Source: Macrophomina tecta (Eukaryota > Ascomycota > Dothideomycetes > Botryosphaeriales > Botryosphaeriaceae). From it: a DNA stretch of 64,000 bases. The notes under the pieces were generated by a model. That model had not been told where the DNA came from. It was given only the letters and a program-made list of their open reading frames with translations, and did no database searches. The first letter of the stretch is position 1. Each line of letters starts with the position of its first letter. This document shows, piece after piece, positions 47,636-59,863 of this stretch. The translations under genes were made by a program, and so were the position numbers. The DNA lies in the NCBI GenBank assembly GCA_024180945.1, contig JAKSGN010000002.1, positions 2,480,001 to 2,544,000 of the forward strand. Direction: 5' to 3'.

Positions 47636-49546
47636 CTATTCAGTTATTCTTTCCTTCTCCCCTGCGTCAACGTGCTCGCCTTGCACGAGCCCGCTGCCCT
47701 CGATGTTGGCCTGAACACGTTTCACGCGGCGCCGCGCGTCGACGTACATCATAAATTCGGTGTACGTCTCCGGCATGACTCTGATGTCTTTGTCCACGGT
47801 GAAAGTGTAGTTGAACTGGCCGGTGGGCTTGGTCACTCCGTGCTCGACATCTCTTACTTTCGAGTCCACCCGGACCTGTACACGTGTGTACTTCCCGCTC
47901 GGGTGAGCCTCATCGTCAGGTGCCGACACAATTGGTGGGTCGGTGTAAACCACCGTGGCCGTCAAATACAGGACACTTCCGACTGGAACCGGGTTGAGGA
48001 ATGTACTGGGATCCAGAGATACAAACGTCGGGCGGGCATGAGCGAAGGATGCGGCGCAGCAGAATGCGAGCTCAAAGGTTTGCTTTAGAAGGAAGCCGCC
48101 AAAAATCATGAAGTGATGACGGTTACGGTACTGTGGCTGCATGATACTGGCTGTTTGGAGCTTGGTGTCTTTCATGAGGTACACGTTCGGAGGCCTTCGG
48201 AGGGGATCGTTGGGATCTAGCGATAGGTCAGTGAAGCTGATTTCATGGGTGCAAAATGTAACATGAAGAGATCCATTGAGGCCAATGTCCATTTCCGGGT
48301 GCACCAAGAGCTATTTATTAGAACGTCTCCATGTGCGGTTACACTAACGTGGCATCAATTCACGATCAACCTGATGAAGGAGACAATTGGCCACCATCTC
48401 CTCTTCATGACGAAATCCGGCAGTTATGGCGAATGAATTGTTTGCCGATTCCGCCATTCATTGTCGACATGTAATGCTTTCAAGAAAATGAGGGTAGCTT
48501 ACCATGATATTGCAATTGTTTCTGCCACAATGCGTGAATAAGATCACTCTCCAAGTCATTAGGTGTATGCTTGATGAGAGAATTCGTCTTCAGTTCTTTG
48601 CGGTGCTTGGAATTCTGTTCTCCGATTTCATAAAGCCGTTTCTCTTCTTCAGTTTCCGGAACGATAGGGTTGATGTTCACCGGCCTGATTGTAGTTAGTA
48701 AGGCCGAACCGCTGGCTATTGGGGTAATTACTTCTTGGTGCCAGGATCCAATGACACCATAGTGAAGGTGCAATGCAAGAGAATGTCTTCTTCTTTGACC
48801 TTTTCGCCCTCTTTAGGAGCTTTGGCAACCTGCAGAGAGATCTCCATACTGCTCCGACCCGTGGCGTAAGTCACCTGGCCACTGTACTCGAGATCGCAAA
48901 TCTCGGTGAGCGGATTGCGGATGGTGATTCTGTCACAAGCTGCGGTGACAGTTGTCACGTCGTCCCCCGTATGCTTATAAGCAACAACACCGGACAGAGC
49001 ATCGAGGTCCATGAATATGGTGCCAAGCCTGACGCATATCAGCCAGTGTGACTACTGCAGCAATGCCGTAGCCGTTGATTACCTGATATGGCCAGAAGAG
49101 TTCAAATAGGTATCCAGCAGCCATGGGTCTTGGGCAAGCGGCAGAACCTAATGCTAGATCAGTCAGCCTCCTCCCAGATTAAGGCTAGAAGGTGGACTTA
49201 CAACTCGGTGGTAGCTATCCGACATTTTCTTCGGTTCAAGCTTTCTATCAGCTTGGACTTGAGGCTTTCCGGATGGCTGCGAAGGGTCTTCGCCTTCTTG
49301 CTGCTTCTTGCGCAATGCTTCTACCCATGGTGTTTGGACGCGGGACTCGGTGAGGGCACGGAAGACACCGTCAGTGGCCTTGTGAGCAGTGACGCTGAAT
49401 CTGCGGCAATTGGGCACAGCGTGAGGTGGACTCAAGTTCAACGAGAGTCGTAGCCCCCGCAGGACTGAGCGCGTTAGTGCAGCCATGTTTCGCGATGCTG
49501 TTGAGGCACGGAGTATGGGTGTTGGAAGCGTGACGAGGGATGACAT
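47636..49546 (-). CDS. Mitochondrial acyl-CoA thioesterase, tandem hotdog (ACOT9-like)
   Basis: Five exons on the minus strand: 49546-49202, 49147-49083, 49028-48732, 48684-48503 and 48216-47636, giving 489 residues. The enzyme hydrolyses acyl-CoA to fatty acid and CoA. The N-terminus is basic and hydroxylated (ALTRSVLRGLRLSLNL ... RRFSV), as in a mitochondrial presequence. First hotdog: RLGTIFMDLDALSGVVAYKH, the D/LDA-G helix, then YATGRSSMEISLQV. Second hotdog: MQPQYRNRHHFMIFGGFLLK, ELAFCCAASFAHARPTFVSLD, VPVGSVLYLTATV. The start may instead be the Met at 49486, which has a better context (AAACATGGC). The fourth intron is 286 nt, about five times the usual size here. It may hide a small exon, but the direct splice LQYHDPNDPLRRPPNV reads smoothly. 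Confidence 0.9.
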
Positions 49547-49767
49547 TGCGAACGTCGGCCCGCGTCAACCCGTCTTCACCCGCTGCCGCCCCCAACAGCC
49601 GCGGCGAGCTTGCTCCCGGGCGGTGTCAGCGCCGATCGTTCCCTCCCCATTCGTTCAAGGTCTCCATATCCAGCACGACCACTTTTGATGATATCTGCGC
49701 TCGCGAGAATTGTCAACGGCAGGGCATTGTACCTCGCTGCGACTGCTCATCTCAATGTGGCCTACCG
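49547..49767. promoter_or_regulatory. Divergent promoter
   Basis: About 220 bp between the thioesterase and a gene of unknown function that start back to back. I see no defined element. Confidence 0.3.
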
Positions 49768-51631
49768 ATGGCCGCCACGCTGAATCTTGGGCAGCTCTGT
49801 CTGAGCTATCCTCGCGCTGAGCTACAGCTGACGGCTGATGTGCTCCTCACTGCCTCTTCACCTCAGGCAACCAATGGACGAAGTTCCCCCACTAACATCG
49901 CACGGTCGCTAATCTCGAGATCAGCTTGGGTCTGTCGGGGCAGAGGCTTCCACTTAGCATTGGATGTGTCGGTGGACGGGAGCCCTGCGGACAGCAATCT
50001 TCAACAGCACCTGGGGAACAGCATATGCAGGGCAGATGCAAGTAGCTTTATGTGGCACTTTATCACAATGCTAACTCTTAACTGTAGCTCTGGGACCAGC
50101 TCGGTGTAAGGGCATGCTTGCTGCATCAGCCTGTTCTTAGCAAACATGCCGGTGCTACCAAAGACGGAAAGTTTGCGGTCCACCTTACGCGCTCAGCTGA
50201 TACACCCCTCAGTGTGCGTCACCGTCTACCAACCGGGGCCTCGATAGCGGACGTCCAGCCTCCGCCTGGTGTTCAGACCTTACATTTGGAATCGGTCCAA
50301 ATGACGCTGGATCTATTATCGACGGTCTGCAGTGGGAAGCGGGAAACCCGGAGAGCAACCGAGGTCCAGACGCAAGACTTTTCACCCACTTCTATTCTGA
50401 TGCATGAAGATGAACACCATGTTGGATATGACTGTCAGGCGACGATTGCGCAAGAGGAAATTATGCTGCTGGACGACTTACCCGGAAAGGTAGCTGATGC
50501 AACCCTCTCAACCGAGGATGAGTTGCTGCATTCAAATACTTCGACCAGCGTTCCCCAGCGCATCGACAGTGGCACGGCATTCATGGATGACCAACTAAGC
50601 AAGGGAGACGCTGCACTGCACGAGCTCAGACGAGCCAGCCCTGAACGCATACTCGAGCTGGTGGACTCTGCTCTTCGGCTGGCAATCTGCGAAAAGCCGC
50701 TCAGGCTTCCTTTCGGTATCAAGCTCATACGCGACAACGTTACAAGACTTGCCAGCGTTGCTCCCGCCCTGTGGCGTGCTCACCATCTCAGAGTATTTCC
50801 TTTCGCCGCAGCCTCTGCTGGCCCTCACGCTGATCAATATCACAGGCAGTCTCGGAAAGGTCTCCGTTCATACCAACAATTGCTCATGCTCTTTCCCATT
50901 CGGTTATCGCCAATGCACGGTCGGATCCGCTGAAACGCAAAGCTGCAGAGCTGCTAGATCACTACAAGCCGGCTGCTAACCGCACCGGACCGCTTTCCCC
51001 GGACGATGCGCAACAACGCAGGGATCCGGATTTCGTTTACGAGGCCGTGTCAATCGGACTGTGGGACCTTCTGCAACGGAGCCATTTTGACTCAGGGGCC
51101 AATTCGCGGCTTAAGCCGCTCAAGACACGACCAAGAGACATCGATGCCAAGGACCTCAACGACAACGATGAGATGCTTTATGGGAACAATAGTCAATTCC
51201 TACTTGATCTGAATCCGCTGGTGAACGAAGGGGGCTCTGACAACTCAATCCCCTCGTTCCAAGACCACAAGCGTAAAGATTTGCTCTGGGAGTGGAATGA
51301 CAAGTATCAGGACACACGAACAGACTCAGCCCACCCAACCTCGATGGCGCCCTTTGGAAACAGAGCGCGACCAGAAATATTCGATATGGGTGAGACAGAC
51401 CAAGTGATGCCCCTTGATTGGGACGAGGAAGTTCATTTTGACCCCAACACTGCTTCTGGAAATACTTTTGAGGCGCAGGATCCATCTTCAAAGACCAACA
51501 CCCATGTTTCAGAAAGTTTTTGTGACATTGATGCAGGTGTTTCATTTGAAGCGAAAGGCCCGATTGAAACACATATATCGACGGACGCGTGCGACAACCT
51601 AGCTGCAGTTTCTGAAATGATATTCAACTGA
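49768..51631 (+). CDS. Unrecognised multi-exon protein
   Basis: Approximate model. Later exons are better supported than the first. Exon 49958-50041 (CTTAG acceptor, GTAGC donor) reads HWMCRWTGALRTAIFNSTWG and joins in phase to 50088-50756 (LWDQLGVRACLLHQPVLSKH, later ERILELVDSALRLAI and FGIKLIRDNV). The last exon, 50846-51631 (CACAG acceptor), reads AVSERSPFIPTIAHALSHSV and continues with KRKAAELLDHY, YEAVSIGLWDLLQRSHF and an acidic, Ser/Asp-rich, probably disordered end. The donor before the last exon (GTTGCT) is weak but is the only one in phase. The first exon is assumed to start at 49768 (MAATLNLGQLCLSYPRAEL), with an uncertain donor. The mixture of a helical core and disordered tail suggests a regulatory protein. 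I recognise no family. Confidence 0.45.
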
Positions 51632-53999
51632 AGCCTCCAAGGAAGAAGGACTCGCACTAATCAGCAAGCCATGCTAGGCTATCTCAATCCTGCATCATCA
51701 TAATCTGGACCACGGGCTAACACGGCCGTCTAACGACATGCTTTACGGAATCCTTGTCTCATGTCGGCTACGCCTGACTGGCTCTGCTTGCGGTACTTGG
51801 CGGCATTGGGGAGATTTAAACGGAGCGGTAGAGGGTAGGTAGGACTAAGTGGAGGCTATGAGAAGCCAAAATACATACCTTGTTCTCGTAATTTTGCGGA
51901 ATACCTGGTGAGGCACTGGTGTATCGCCGGCAGGGGGGAGCACGTCAGGGATAAGTCAAGAAAGTAAAATCCTATACAATGCAAGCGAAGAGTATCATGG
52001 GTCGATGATGGCGGCGCAGAAGTTAATGCAGAGCGGGCGAGGCTCACCGCAAAGGCAGCCACGGCCCATGGCAACGAAGGAGGCTAAGCTGGTTCCTGAA
52101 GTGAGGCACGGGTAGGCGAGGTGCGTGTAAGGTTTGGGACGGAGCTCTCCATCGGCTCCCGCAAGACCACAAGCCGCAGGGCCGGCGGACGCAACTCCAA
52201 CAGGTCTCGACTGGGCGGCACTGTCAGGAGATAGAACGAGATAGAGTTAGGCGCGGGAGATCCACAGTTGATCTGGCTGGCTGAGTGGCACATGTAGCCA
52301 GCGCCAATGGTGGAACGCGAAAGCCGTGCCGGGGGCCGGAAGGATTCAGCCAGTGGTAGAGGCGGCATGGAGCAGGGTTATGGAGATGTTGGGCCAGACA
52401 GTGCGCTCGCTTGGGCTGCACGTCAGATTGACGGCAGCCGGATCGGCGGATCGCTAGCAGACAGTCAGAGGGTCCCGGTCCGCTGCTGTAGCGCATCGTG
52501 TGCAGGCCGGAGTGGAGCTGGACGGCAGCGCCAGACAGCCGGCGGAGGAAGCATGGCCCTCTCCACCCGCAGCGAGAGGGCGAGACGGCGATGCGCTGGC
52601 GACGGCATCCCTGGGCAGAGCGAGAGAGCAGCGGGCGGCGCAGTCCTGGGGCCTGCAGTGCGGTCTCAGTGCCGTCGTGTGCAACGGTGTGCAACGCGAG
52701 CCTCTGCAGCCGCCCCTTCGCGCAAGCCGAGATGCGCGGCACCACTTCCCCTTCCAACGCGCCTGCATCTCGCGCCCGCTGCCCGCCCGGCCGCGGCGGC
52801 GTCGAGCCAGCTGAGCAACGCTCCCCCCGTCGACGATCCTCTACGTGACGCGCCCGGGTGCCGGACCAGATGCGCAAACAGGGCCAAGAGATGCCGGCCC
52901 CGACGTCAGCGACCAAGTATGTGCCTCAATTTCGAGGTGAGCCCTGCGGTACCACTTGCCCCATGTCCCGGCACCACAGTGGCTCAAATGCAATGCAAGG
53001 ACAACCAGCTGCGCTCAATTCCCACCGCCACCCGCCCCAAGTAATGGACTGCTCCGCCATCCCGCGCAACTTGCCTATTCCTCTCCCTTTCCCTATGTAG
53101 CACGCCTGCTCCCTCCGCCATCGACACGGGGCCCCAGGTGCTTCGAGCACTTTCCTGCTGTGCAAGGGCGCGACCAGAAGGCAGGAAGGAAAACAAAAAA
53201 GCATCGCAGTGGGCGCATCCGGGGGGGGGCCTCCACCTACGCATCCCGTTGTGTCACCAACGTTCTCCGCCATCTCGCTGGGTTGCTTTAATTCGCACCA
53301 CCTCGCCGCTCGCTCACTTCGCTTTCCTTTCGGCTCCGCCCTGCAGGGATAGGGTTATTCTCAATCGTCGCCAGCCCTGCAAACGCCTCGACCCACCTCT
53401 GCGACGCACCCAGACTCACCTTTCCCGCTGCCGCGCTTTCCGTATTCACCCCGCCCGTCCCTCAACAGCTCACCTGTTCACCATTCCGCTGCAGTATCCA
53501 CTTCTTCCTACTGGTCTTCCGCAAGCGCCTCTGCGCGATTGACAGCTTCTAGCGCCTTTCAGCTCGACTGGTATTCGGAGAAGGCACGTAGGTAGTACAG
53601 CTCGGTGCTGACTAGGTGATATCCCAACTCTCCGTCACACTTCCATAGCCTTCGTGAGCCGTCCACGGCCGGGCGCAACAGAAGAAAGCATTCTTACACC
53701 CACCGCGATCTCGCCCGGCCGGTTTCTTTCCGACTCCCCCTTCTGCAAACCGGGAACTGTCGCGAGCATCAACGTTAAAGATACACACTACGCCTTCGAC
53801 TCACCTCAACTCCACCCTATCGTCAACTGTGCTGTATCGGCAAAAAGGCGGGGCAACGGCACCAGCACAGCCACTGTCCGGGCTGGCCCTGTTCGAAGCT
53901 CACCTTATGGCCGTATCCTGACCTCTCTCCACCACCGGTTCTCTCCCAATCCAATACCTCGACATCGTCAGGATTTTGGAAAGAGGTCCAGGGCCCACC
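51632..53999. other. Long intergenic region before the MHYT gene
   Basis: About 2.4 kb. It is GC-rich with an unusual density of CG dinucleotides around 52300-52900 and contains a run of ten G near 53221. Overlapping frames occur on both strands, but none shows conserved motifs or splice structure. A short minus-strand path with intron-like signals (51880-52070) was seen but not accepted. Confidence 0.35.
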
Positions 54000-56845
54000 A
54001 TGGATAAAGACCCCAACACCCGCTATCGCGTGGGCGAGATGGTCCCGTTCCACGTCGACCCATGGATCATCGTTGCGTCTTGGTTCGTCAGTTTCATCGG
54101 CTCTACTGCGACGGTCGAGCTTCTCCACCGCCGCCGTTCTGGTCAAGGATGGCGCAACTGGTATGTCATCGCTTCCCTCTGCACGCTCTCTATGCGCAAT
54201 GCGCTGTCGTCCATCATCTGACATCCGACGAACAGGCTACAACTCGGCGCATGCTCAGTATCGTTTGGAGTAGTCGGCATCTGGTGCATGCACTTTGTTG
54301 GGAACCGCGCGATTGAGCTGGGCGATGGCTCCAAGGAAATCCAGCTCTACTACAGCCCGGGTTTCACGGCGCTGTCTGTCGTCCTCCCTGTCGTCTTCCT
54401 CTTCCTCGGCTTTGCGGTAGCTGAGCGCTTCAATCGCACCACCCGGAGTCTGTACCTCTCGCTTGGTATCACTGGCATCTTCGCCGGTCTCGCCATCGTG
54501 GGCATGCATTATATCGGAAACTTTGGAACAACGACTTACTCACTGCAAAACGATCCTCGACACATTATCGGCGCTGCTCTCATCGCTACATTCTCTTGTT
54601 ACGTCGCCATTACCCTTTTCTTCCACCAGAAGGAGCAGTGGATCAACACGTGTGGGCGGCGCATCCCGGTCGCTGCCATCCTTGCGATTGCCGTGTGCGG
54701 GATGCACTGGACCGCTGCGGCTGGCACGAAGTACCGCTTGAAGCAGTATTATCAGGGAGCGGAGCAGGCCAGGAACAACAACTTGATCGTGGCGATTTCC
54801 CTGGTAAGTCCTTCGCCGGAAGAGATTTCTTCATGATCTGACTCGATGCAGTGTGTGGTCGCGCTGTTCGTATGCTTTATGCTCATGTGGTTGACCTCCC
54901 GTCGCCGCAGGCAATTGGCGGATCGCGCTCAGCATGTCGTCCTCGCTTCGGCTACTTTCGATCCTGATGGAAAGATTTTGGTGACACAGGAGGGCCTGCT
55001 TCCATGTCAGAAGATTACGCGGAAGTATAATCAACGGGTACGCATCTTCCGCCCCCGGGCGGCCACAGCGGGAAAATGCTCGATCGCTCACGTCTTTTTT
55101 AGTCTTTCAACGACGAGTTCAACGTCGCACATCCGGTTTTCCAGTGGATCTTCCGGGTGACTCACAACTGGGATAGCGTGGCGGAGCTAATTGGAACGAT
55201 GAAACAGCACTTGCGCGCCGTAGGCAGTCTGAGAGACCCGTCAACTCCTGCCAGCCGCGGAAAAGGTTCGATTCACGAGAAGGCCGAGATCCCTCAACCG
55301 GAGGTGGACTACTCTGTCATTTTCCGTGAGCATTTCTGTGTTGCTGCGGCTGAATTGGCCAGCAGCTTAGGAACGCAGATTCAGAACCTTGGCACCCTCT
55401 GGGAGGAAATTCTGATGACGGGAACAACGGCTTCCGAAATCAAGCCCAAAGCTATGCGTCGATCTTCTAAGGCTCCTCCGGAGGATGTTGAGGCCGGTCT
55501 GACTATTCCAGCTCCGGCGCTCTTCGGCCGAGGCCAGCTGTTGTTTGTTGTGCGTTCGCTCCAGAGAAAAGAAGAATGCGCAGATCTCATTGCGAGCGGC
55601 TACCGGTGGGCGACAATGGAGCAAGTTGGCGATTTGCTCTCGCGTAGCATGCAGGTCTCGAAGTCGGAACTGAACAGAACGGTGGACCGCCTTCGCACGT
55701 ACAATTCTCGCCAGGATGGAATGGCTAACGCGGGAACCTGGCTTGCGTTCTTTGCCATGCGTCCGGCACTCAAGCCGTCCACCGGAAGCTGGGACGTCCT
55801 TGTTCCCAAAGCAGAGCCTTACCACCTTCCTAAGGTCAACATCTCCCAGAATGCGCCCCAGGACTTCATGTACGCATTTCTCTCGCGCATGGACAACCTC
55901 TCCGTTGCCGATTGTGGACGCTATCTCAGCAGTGGTATCAAGACGCAGAAGACGGAGAAGATCTGGTCAGATGAGGAGGCGGGTTTCGCGGAAGCTATCC
56001 GTCAAGGTATAAACCAGCTGCAGCTTGCTGTTCCCGAGCACTTCTTCAGGCAAGCGCTCTTCTCTGCGCGGCCCCTCAAGGATTACACCGCCGGAACTCC
56101 CCGTCCAGCCACAATCTTTTCATTTTGCATCATTCCGGACGTACATACGTCCTCAATCAGGTCCGGACACCTCATGTACACGCCCCTCAGCTTCTTCCGC
56201 TGCCGCCAGCACGTCCACCGTACCTCGCCCGACCACGCCGTCCTCGCTCACAGCATCCACCGCGAGTTCAACGAGATCCGCGCTCAGCAGGCGAAGGACA
56301 ATGGCCAGAAGATAATCAAGGTGGGCTCCATCACCTCAACGCTCCACAACAATCTCTCGCGCCAAAGCAGCGGGTTGCCGCGCTTCGGCAGCGGCAGCGG
56401 CAGCGGCAGCGGCACTCCGAGCGGAGGAGGCAGCCGGTCGCGATCCACGGGTATCAAGGCCTGGTTGGGTGGCATGTCGGGTGGAAACTCGCGTCGGGAC
56501 AGCGGCCTCCAGCCGGACAGCGCGTCGGAGCGTGAGCTCGTATCAATGGACGATATGTTGAAGCGCTCGTCGCAGGATAGCAGTGATCATGGCCATGGCC
56601 ACGGACACGGCCACCGCAACCGCAGCATCGGCGGTATGGCGTTTGGCTACGGCGGCGGCGGTGGTGGCCTTGGCGGGATCATGGTCAGCCAGGATATTCG
56701 CATCGATGCTGACCAGAAAGAGGACTCGGTCACGGAGATGACGGATCTGGGCGTGCGGTGCGAGGCGGGTCAGGGGGGTAAAGAGGAGGAGACATTTGCG
56801 GATGAGCTATTTGAGATTACGAGCGCCAGGTGGAGGCGGTCGTAA
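54000..56845 (+). CDS. MHYT-domain membrane signalling protein
   Basis: Four exons (54000-54160, 54236-54803, 54852-55037, 55103-56845) give 885 residues. The N-terminal part has about seven membrane segments with the repeated signature of MHYT sensors: IWCMHFVGN, IVGMHYIGN, VCGMHWTAA. The Met/His pairs near the outer face are thought to bind copper or another redox ligand for sensing oxygen, CO or NO. After the last helix (CVVALFVCFMLMW) a cytosolic part begins with RRRRQLADRAQHVVLASATFDPDGKILV, similar to a PAS-like fungal conserved domain. A long conserved region follows, and then a disordered tail with GSGSGSGSG, HGHGHGHGH and poly-Gly stretches. In bacteria MHYT is fused to GGDEF/EAL; those output domains are absent here, as in other fungi. 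The His-Gly run could also bind metal. Confidence 0.92.
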
Positions 56846-58135
56846 GACCTTTTTCATCTCCCGTCTTATCTCTCTCCCTATAACCTGTCAATTTTTGTGT
56901 CTGATATTGCTGACGTCTTGCTGAGGCCCTGGGCATGGCGATTTCGAAGTTTGCGGCCGGATGCGGACGCAGATGAGAACTGTCATACTGTTGCCGGTCG
57001 ATCCAAAGAAAGTTCTGGCGGTCACAATGGTACAGAGCTGTTATTTTCGACAAGGTCACGGCCCTACAGATGACCATGCGGCGACCATGGCGCAGTCGGC
57101 CTTTCCTTTTCGCCTTCTTGCGCATACTAGGGATCCCGTTCGGTCCTTGCCTTCTTCGCTTCCTGATATTCTACGATACTCTCTTCTCTTTCACTTTTCA
57201 TCATGGCTAATGTCCTTCCTGGCTCTAATACTTCCCATTGACGCAAAATAGCTGGGCAAGGGTTGTAACGTGGCGTAAACGGTCATTGTGGGATGAAAAG
57301 GGGCAAGAGGTTTTTTCAAAAAGCGGAACAGCTAACGAGACGTCTTCTCGGTCTGTTTTTCGAAACGAAACGGATACCCCATCATGCATCATACGCTCCT
57401 AGCTCTTTCTTTTTCAGATAGGTAGTAGAAATGTTCAACTCATTCTTGACGCTTTCCCGTGGTGATCGATAGCGTGCGCCCGTTCGTGCCATAGATGGTA
57501 GGCGTAGCGTGGTTTCAGGGCTGGTACCTTGAGCTCCAAGCAATGCGCTTTGAAATGAGGCCGTTGGCCTGGGATGCTGTGGCTTGGGCTCTTGAAACGA
57601 GAGGATGTCGGAGGAGAACGGTAGCGCCGAGGTGCGAATTGACTTCTGTTAGCCTGTCGCGGCACGAGTCAGTCAGCGGTGGTGGTGGGTGCGGTGCGGG
57701 CGGACGCAGTGGCCGCGGCGATGTCGGTGCGGTTTTTTCCTTCGGCCCCGATGACGATTTGCTCCAATCCCGAAATCTGAGATTATCAGCAACGCAACAC
57801 TCTCGTTGCCCCACGTCGCTGCCTTTCCCCGCCGAAACGACAGTCTCTTTCTTACAACGCTGCGACCGCCGCGGCACGCCAAATCACGCGGACCTACGCT
57901 TCTTCACCACCGGCAGCCCGCACGAGAGCAATTGACCTGCGACCGAGCTGTCTCTCATCTATCCCACTGTCCACGACGGACCCTGCAAGCTCGACGCCAC
58001 GCCAAACCACCCCGACCGACCTACGACCCTCGCGACCTCGAAACACGCGCCTCAACACGCCGCCAAGCATACACACACACACACCTTCCCGTATCATTCG
58101 CAGTAGCCAACCGCCTCCACCTCTTCCACGCAACC
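56846..58135. other. Intergenic, promoter and leader of CIA1
   Basis: About 1.3 kb. An open frame runs from 57806 into the CIA1 gene without a stop, but its content (His/Pro/Arg-rich) looks like leader sequence. A (CA)n microsatellite lies at 58070-58084. No separate gene is visible. Confidence 0.45.
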
Positions 58136-59470
58136 ATGCCCTCCGCCGCCGCCGCCGCCGCCGATGACCCGGCCACCACCCACCATGCCGAAGACACCAC
58201 CGTGCCCCGCCAACTCCACGCCCTCGCGACCCTCGCGCCCGTCAGCTCCGCCCGCACGTGGATGACAGCGCCGCACCCGTCACTGCCGCTCGTCGCGACG
58301 GCGTCGTCGGACAAGACGGTGCGCGTCTACAGCCTGACGTCGTTCACGCAGGTGTCGACCGTCGCCGGCGGGCACAAGCGGTCCGTGCGGAGCGTGGCGT
58401 GGAAGCCCGGCAATGCCTCCTCGGGAGAGAGCGTGCTGGCGACGGGGAGCTTTGACGCGAGTGCGGGGATTTGGAGGAAGGGGGGCCATGATAACGACGA
58501 CGACGACGACGACGGCGAGGGGGAAGGCGGAGATGGAGATGAGGAGTGGCGGTTCAGCGTCATCCTGGACGGGCATGAGAGCGAGATCAAGAGCGTGGCG
58601 TGGAGCGCGAGCGGGGCGTTCTTGGCGACGTGCTCGAGGGATAAGAGCGTGTGGGTGTGGGAGGAGATGGAGGATGATAATTTCGAGACGGTCGCCGTGC
58701 TGCAGGAGCATGAGGGCGATGTCAAGTTCGTCGCCTGGCATCCGAGTGAGGATGTACTGGCCAGCGCGAGTTATGACGATACGATCAGGCTGTATCGTGA
58801 GGACGTGGATGATTGGACGGCGGTGGCGTGCCTCGTCGGGCACGAGGCGACGGTTTGGTGCGTGGATTGGGAGGTGGTGGAGGTGAGCGGGTTGGGCGTT
58901 GAGGATGGTGGGGTGGCGGACGAGGAGGTGAAAAAAAGGAGGGCGGAGCTGTTGCAAGAGAGGGTCAGGGCAGGGAGTCGATTGGTTTCCTGCTCGGATG
59001 ATTTGACGGTGAGAGTATGGAGGAGGGTGCCGAAGGAGTTGGATGGTGCGCAGGTGGGGAGGAGTGGTATGCCGAGCATTTTGCGGACGAATAGCATTGA
59101 GGAGGAGTGGGTGGAGGAGGCGGTCCTGCCCAAGAGGCATGATCGTGCGATTTACGCTGTTAGCTGGAGCAAGAAGTCGGGTCTCATCACCAGTGCGGGG
59201 AGTGACGGAAAGATTGTGGTCTACAAGGAGCAATGGCGGGCCGACAAGGGAGTGACGGATACTTCGAACGGAGATGGTCCAGAGAACCGGGAAAGACAGC
59301 CACTGACTGAATGGGTGGTCGTGGCAGAGGTTGAGGGCGCACATGACGTCTTTGAGGTCAATCACGTTGTTTGGGCACAGAGAAGGGACAGGCAAAGGAA
59401 GTCAGAAGATGAGGAAATCATCGTCAGCACGGGCGATGACGGAGAAGTTAAGCTGTGGACGCTTTCCTAA
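58136..59470 (+). CDS. CIA1: Cytosolic iron-sulfur assembly protein CIA1 (WD40)
   Basis: Single exon, 444 residues. CIA1 is the WD40 scaffold of the CIA targeting complex (with CIA2 and MET18/MMS19) that hands [4Fe-4S] clusters to cytosolic and nuclear proteins. The seven-blade propeller is visible: TASSDKTVRVYSL, GGHKRSVRSVAWKPG, LATGSFDASAGIW, LDGHESEIKSVAWSASG, LATCSRDKSVWVWE, LQEHEGDVKFVAWHPSEDVLASASYDDTIRLY (shown in part), LVGHEATVWCVDWE, SCSDDLTVRVWR, RAIYAVSWS and TGDDGEVKLWTLS. It is longer than yeast Cia1 (330) because of an acidic loop (DNDDDDDDGEGEGGDGDEE) and a Glu/Arg-rich loop between blades. The start at 58136 was chosen over the open upstream frame because the propeller begins right after it. 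Confidence 0.95.
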   Translation: MPSAAAAAADDPATTHHAEDTTVPRQLHALATLAPVSSARTWMTAPHPSLPLVATASSDKTVRVYSLTSFTQVSTVAGGHKRSVRSVAWKPGNASSGESVLATGSFDASAGIWRKGGHDNDDDDDDGEGEGGDGDEEWRFSVILDGHESEIKSVAWSASGAFLATCSRDKSVWVWEEMEDDNFETVAVLQEHEGDVKFVAWHPSEDVLASASYDDTIRLYREDVDDWTAVACLVGHEATVWCVDWEVVEVSGLGVEDGGVADEEVKKRRAELLQERVRAGSRLVSCSDDLTVRVWRRVPKELDGAQVGRSGMPSILRTNSIEEEWVEEAVLPKRHDRAIYAVSWSKKSGLITSAGSDGKIVVYKEQWRADKGVTDTSNGDGPENRERQPLTEWVVVAEVEGAHDVFEVNHVVWAQRRDRQRKSEDEEIIVSTGDDGEVKLWTLS

Positions 59471-59863
59471 GAGAGACGGACAAGGAAACTTTCCGGGAGC
59501 GTCACCCCTTCTTGACTTCAAAGTGTCACACCATACGGCTTGGCCACCGAGACGTAAGTCTATAAATTTCGTCCACTTCCTCATTGGAAAAAAAAAAAAA
59601 AAAATGGCGTAGTAGAAGCGTGATGTTGTAAATAAGTTACAAACAGGTCTTGGTATTGCCGGCCAACCTTAATACAGAGTGTGGGATTAACCCAATAGTA
59701 TTATTAGGTCTCCGAGTCGCCATCTGCCCGATACATATATATTATGCACTGTTTCGCATGCAATCCAGGTGGTATATCAGAAGATAAATTCACACAAAAT
59801 TTCATCCCTAGGGGTGTTCTTGCTCCAATGACCTCCAGTGGACCTTAAGCACCTGCCTTCGGA
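59471..59863. other. Intergenic
   Basis: About 390 bp with an A17 run at 59588-59604 that may mark the CIA1 3' end. Nothing else is visible. Confidence 0.4.

Noticed and set aside
51856..52074. Small minus-strand gene with intron-like signals
   Set aside because: The frame lacks an ATG in the main reading; the ATG-based reading gives only a few codons and no recognisable product.
57806..58135. N-terminal extension of CIA1
   Set aside because: In frame, but His/Pro/Arg-rich, overlapping a CA microsatellite, and absent from the WD40 family.
58280..59395. 371-codon minus-strand frame opposite CIA1
   Set aside because: The plus strand carries the WD40 repeats; the minus frame is His/Pro-rich shadow sequence.
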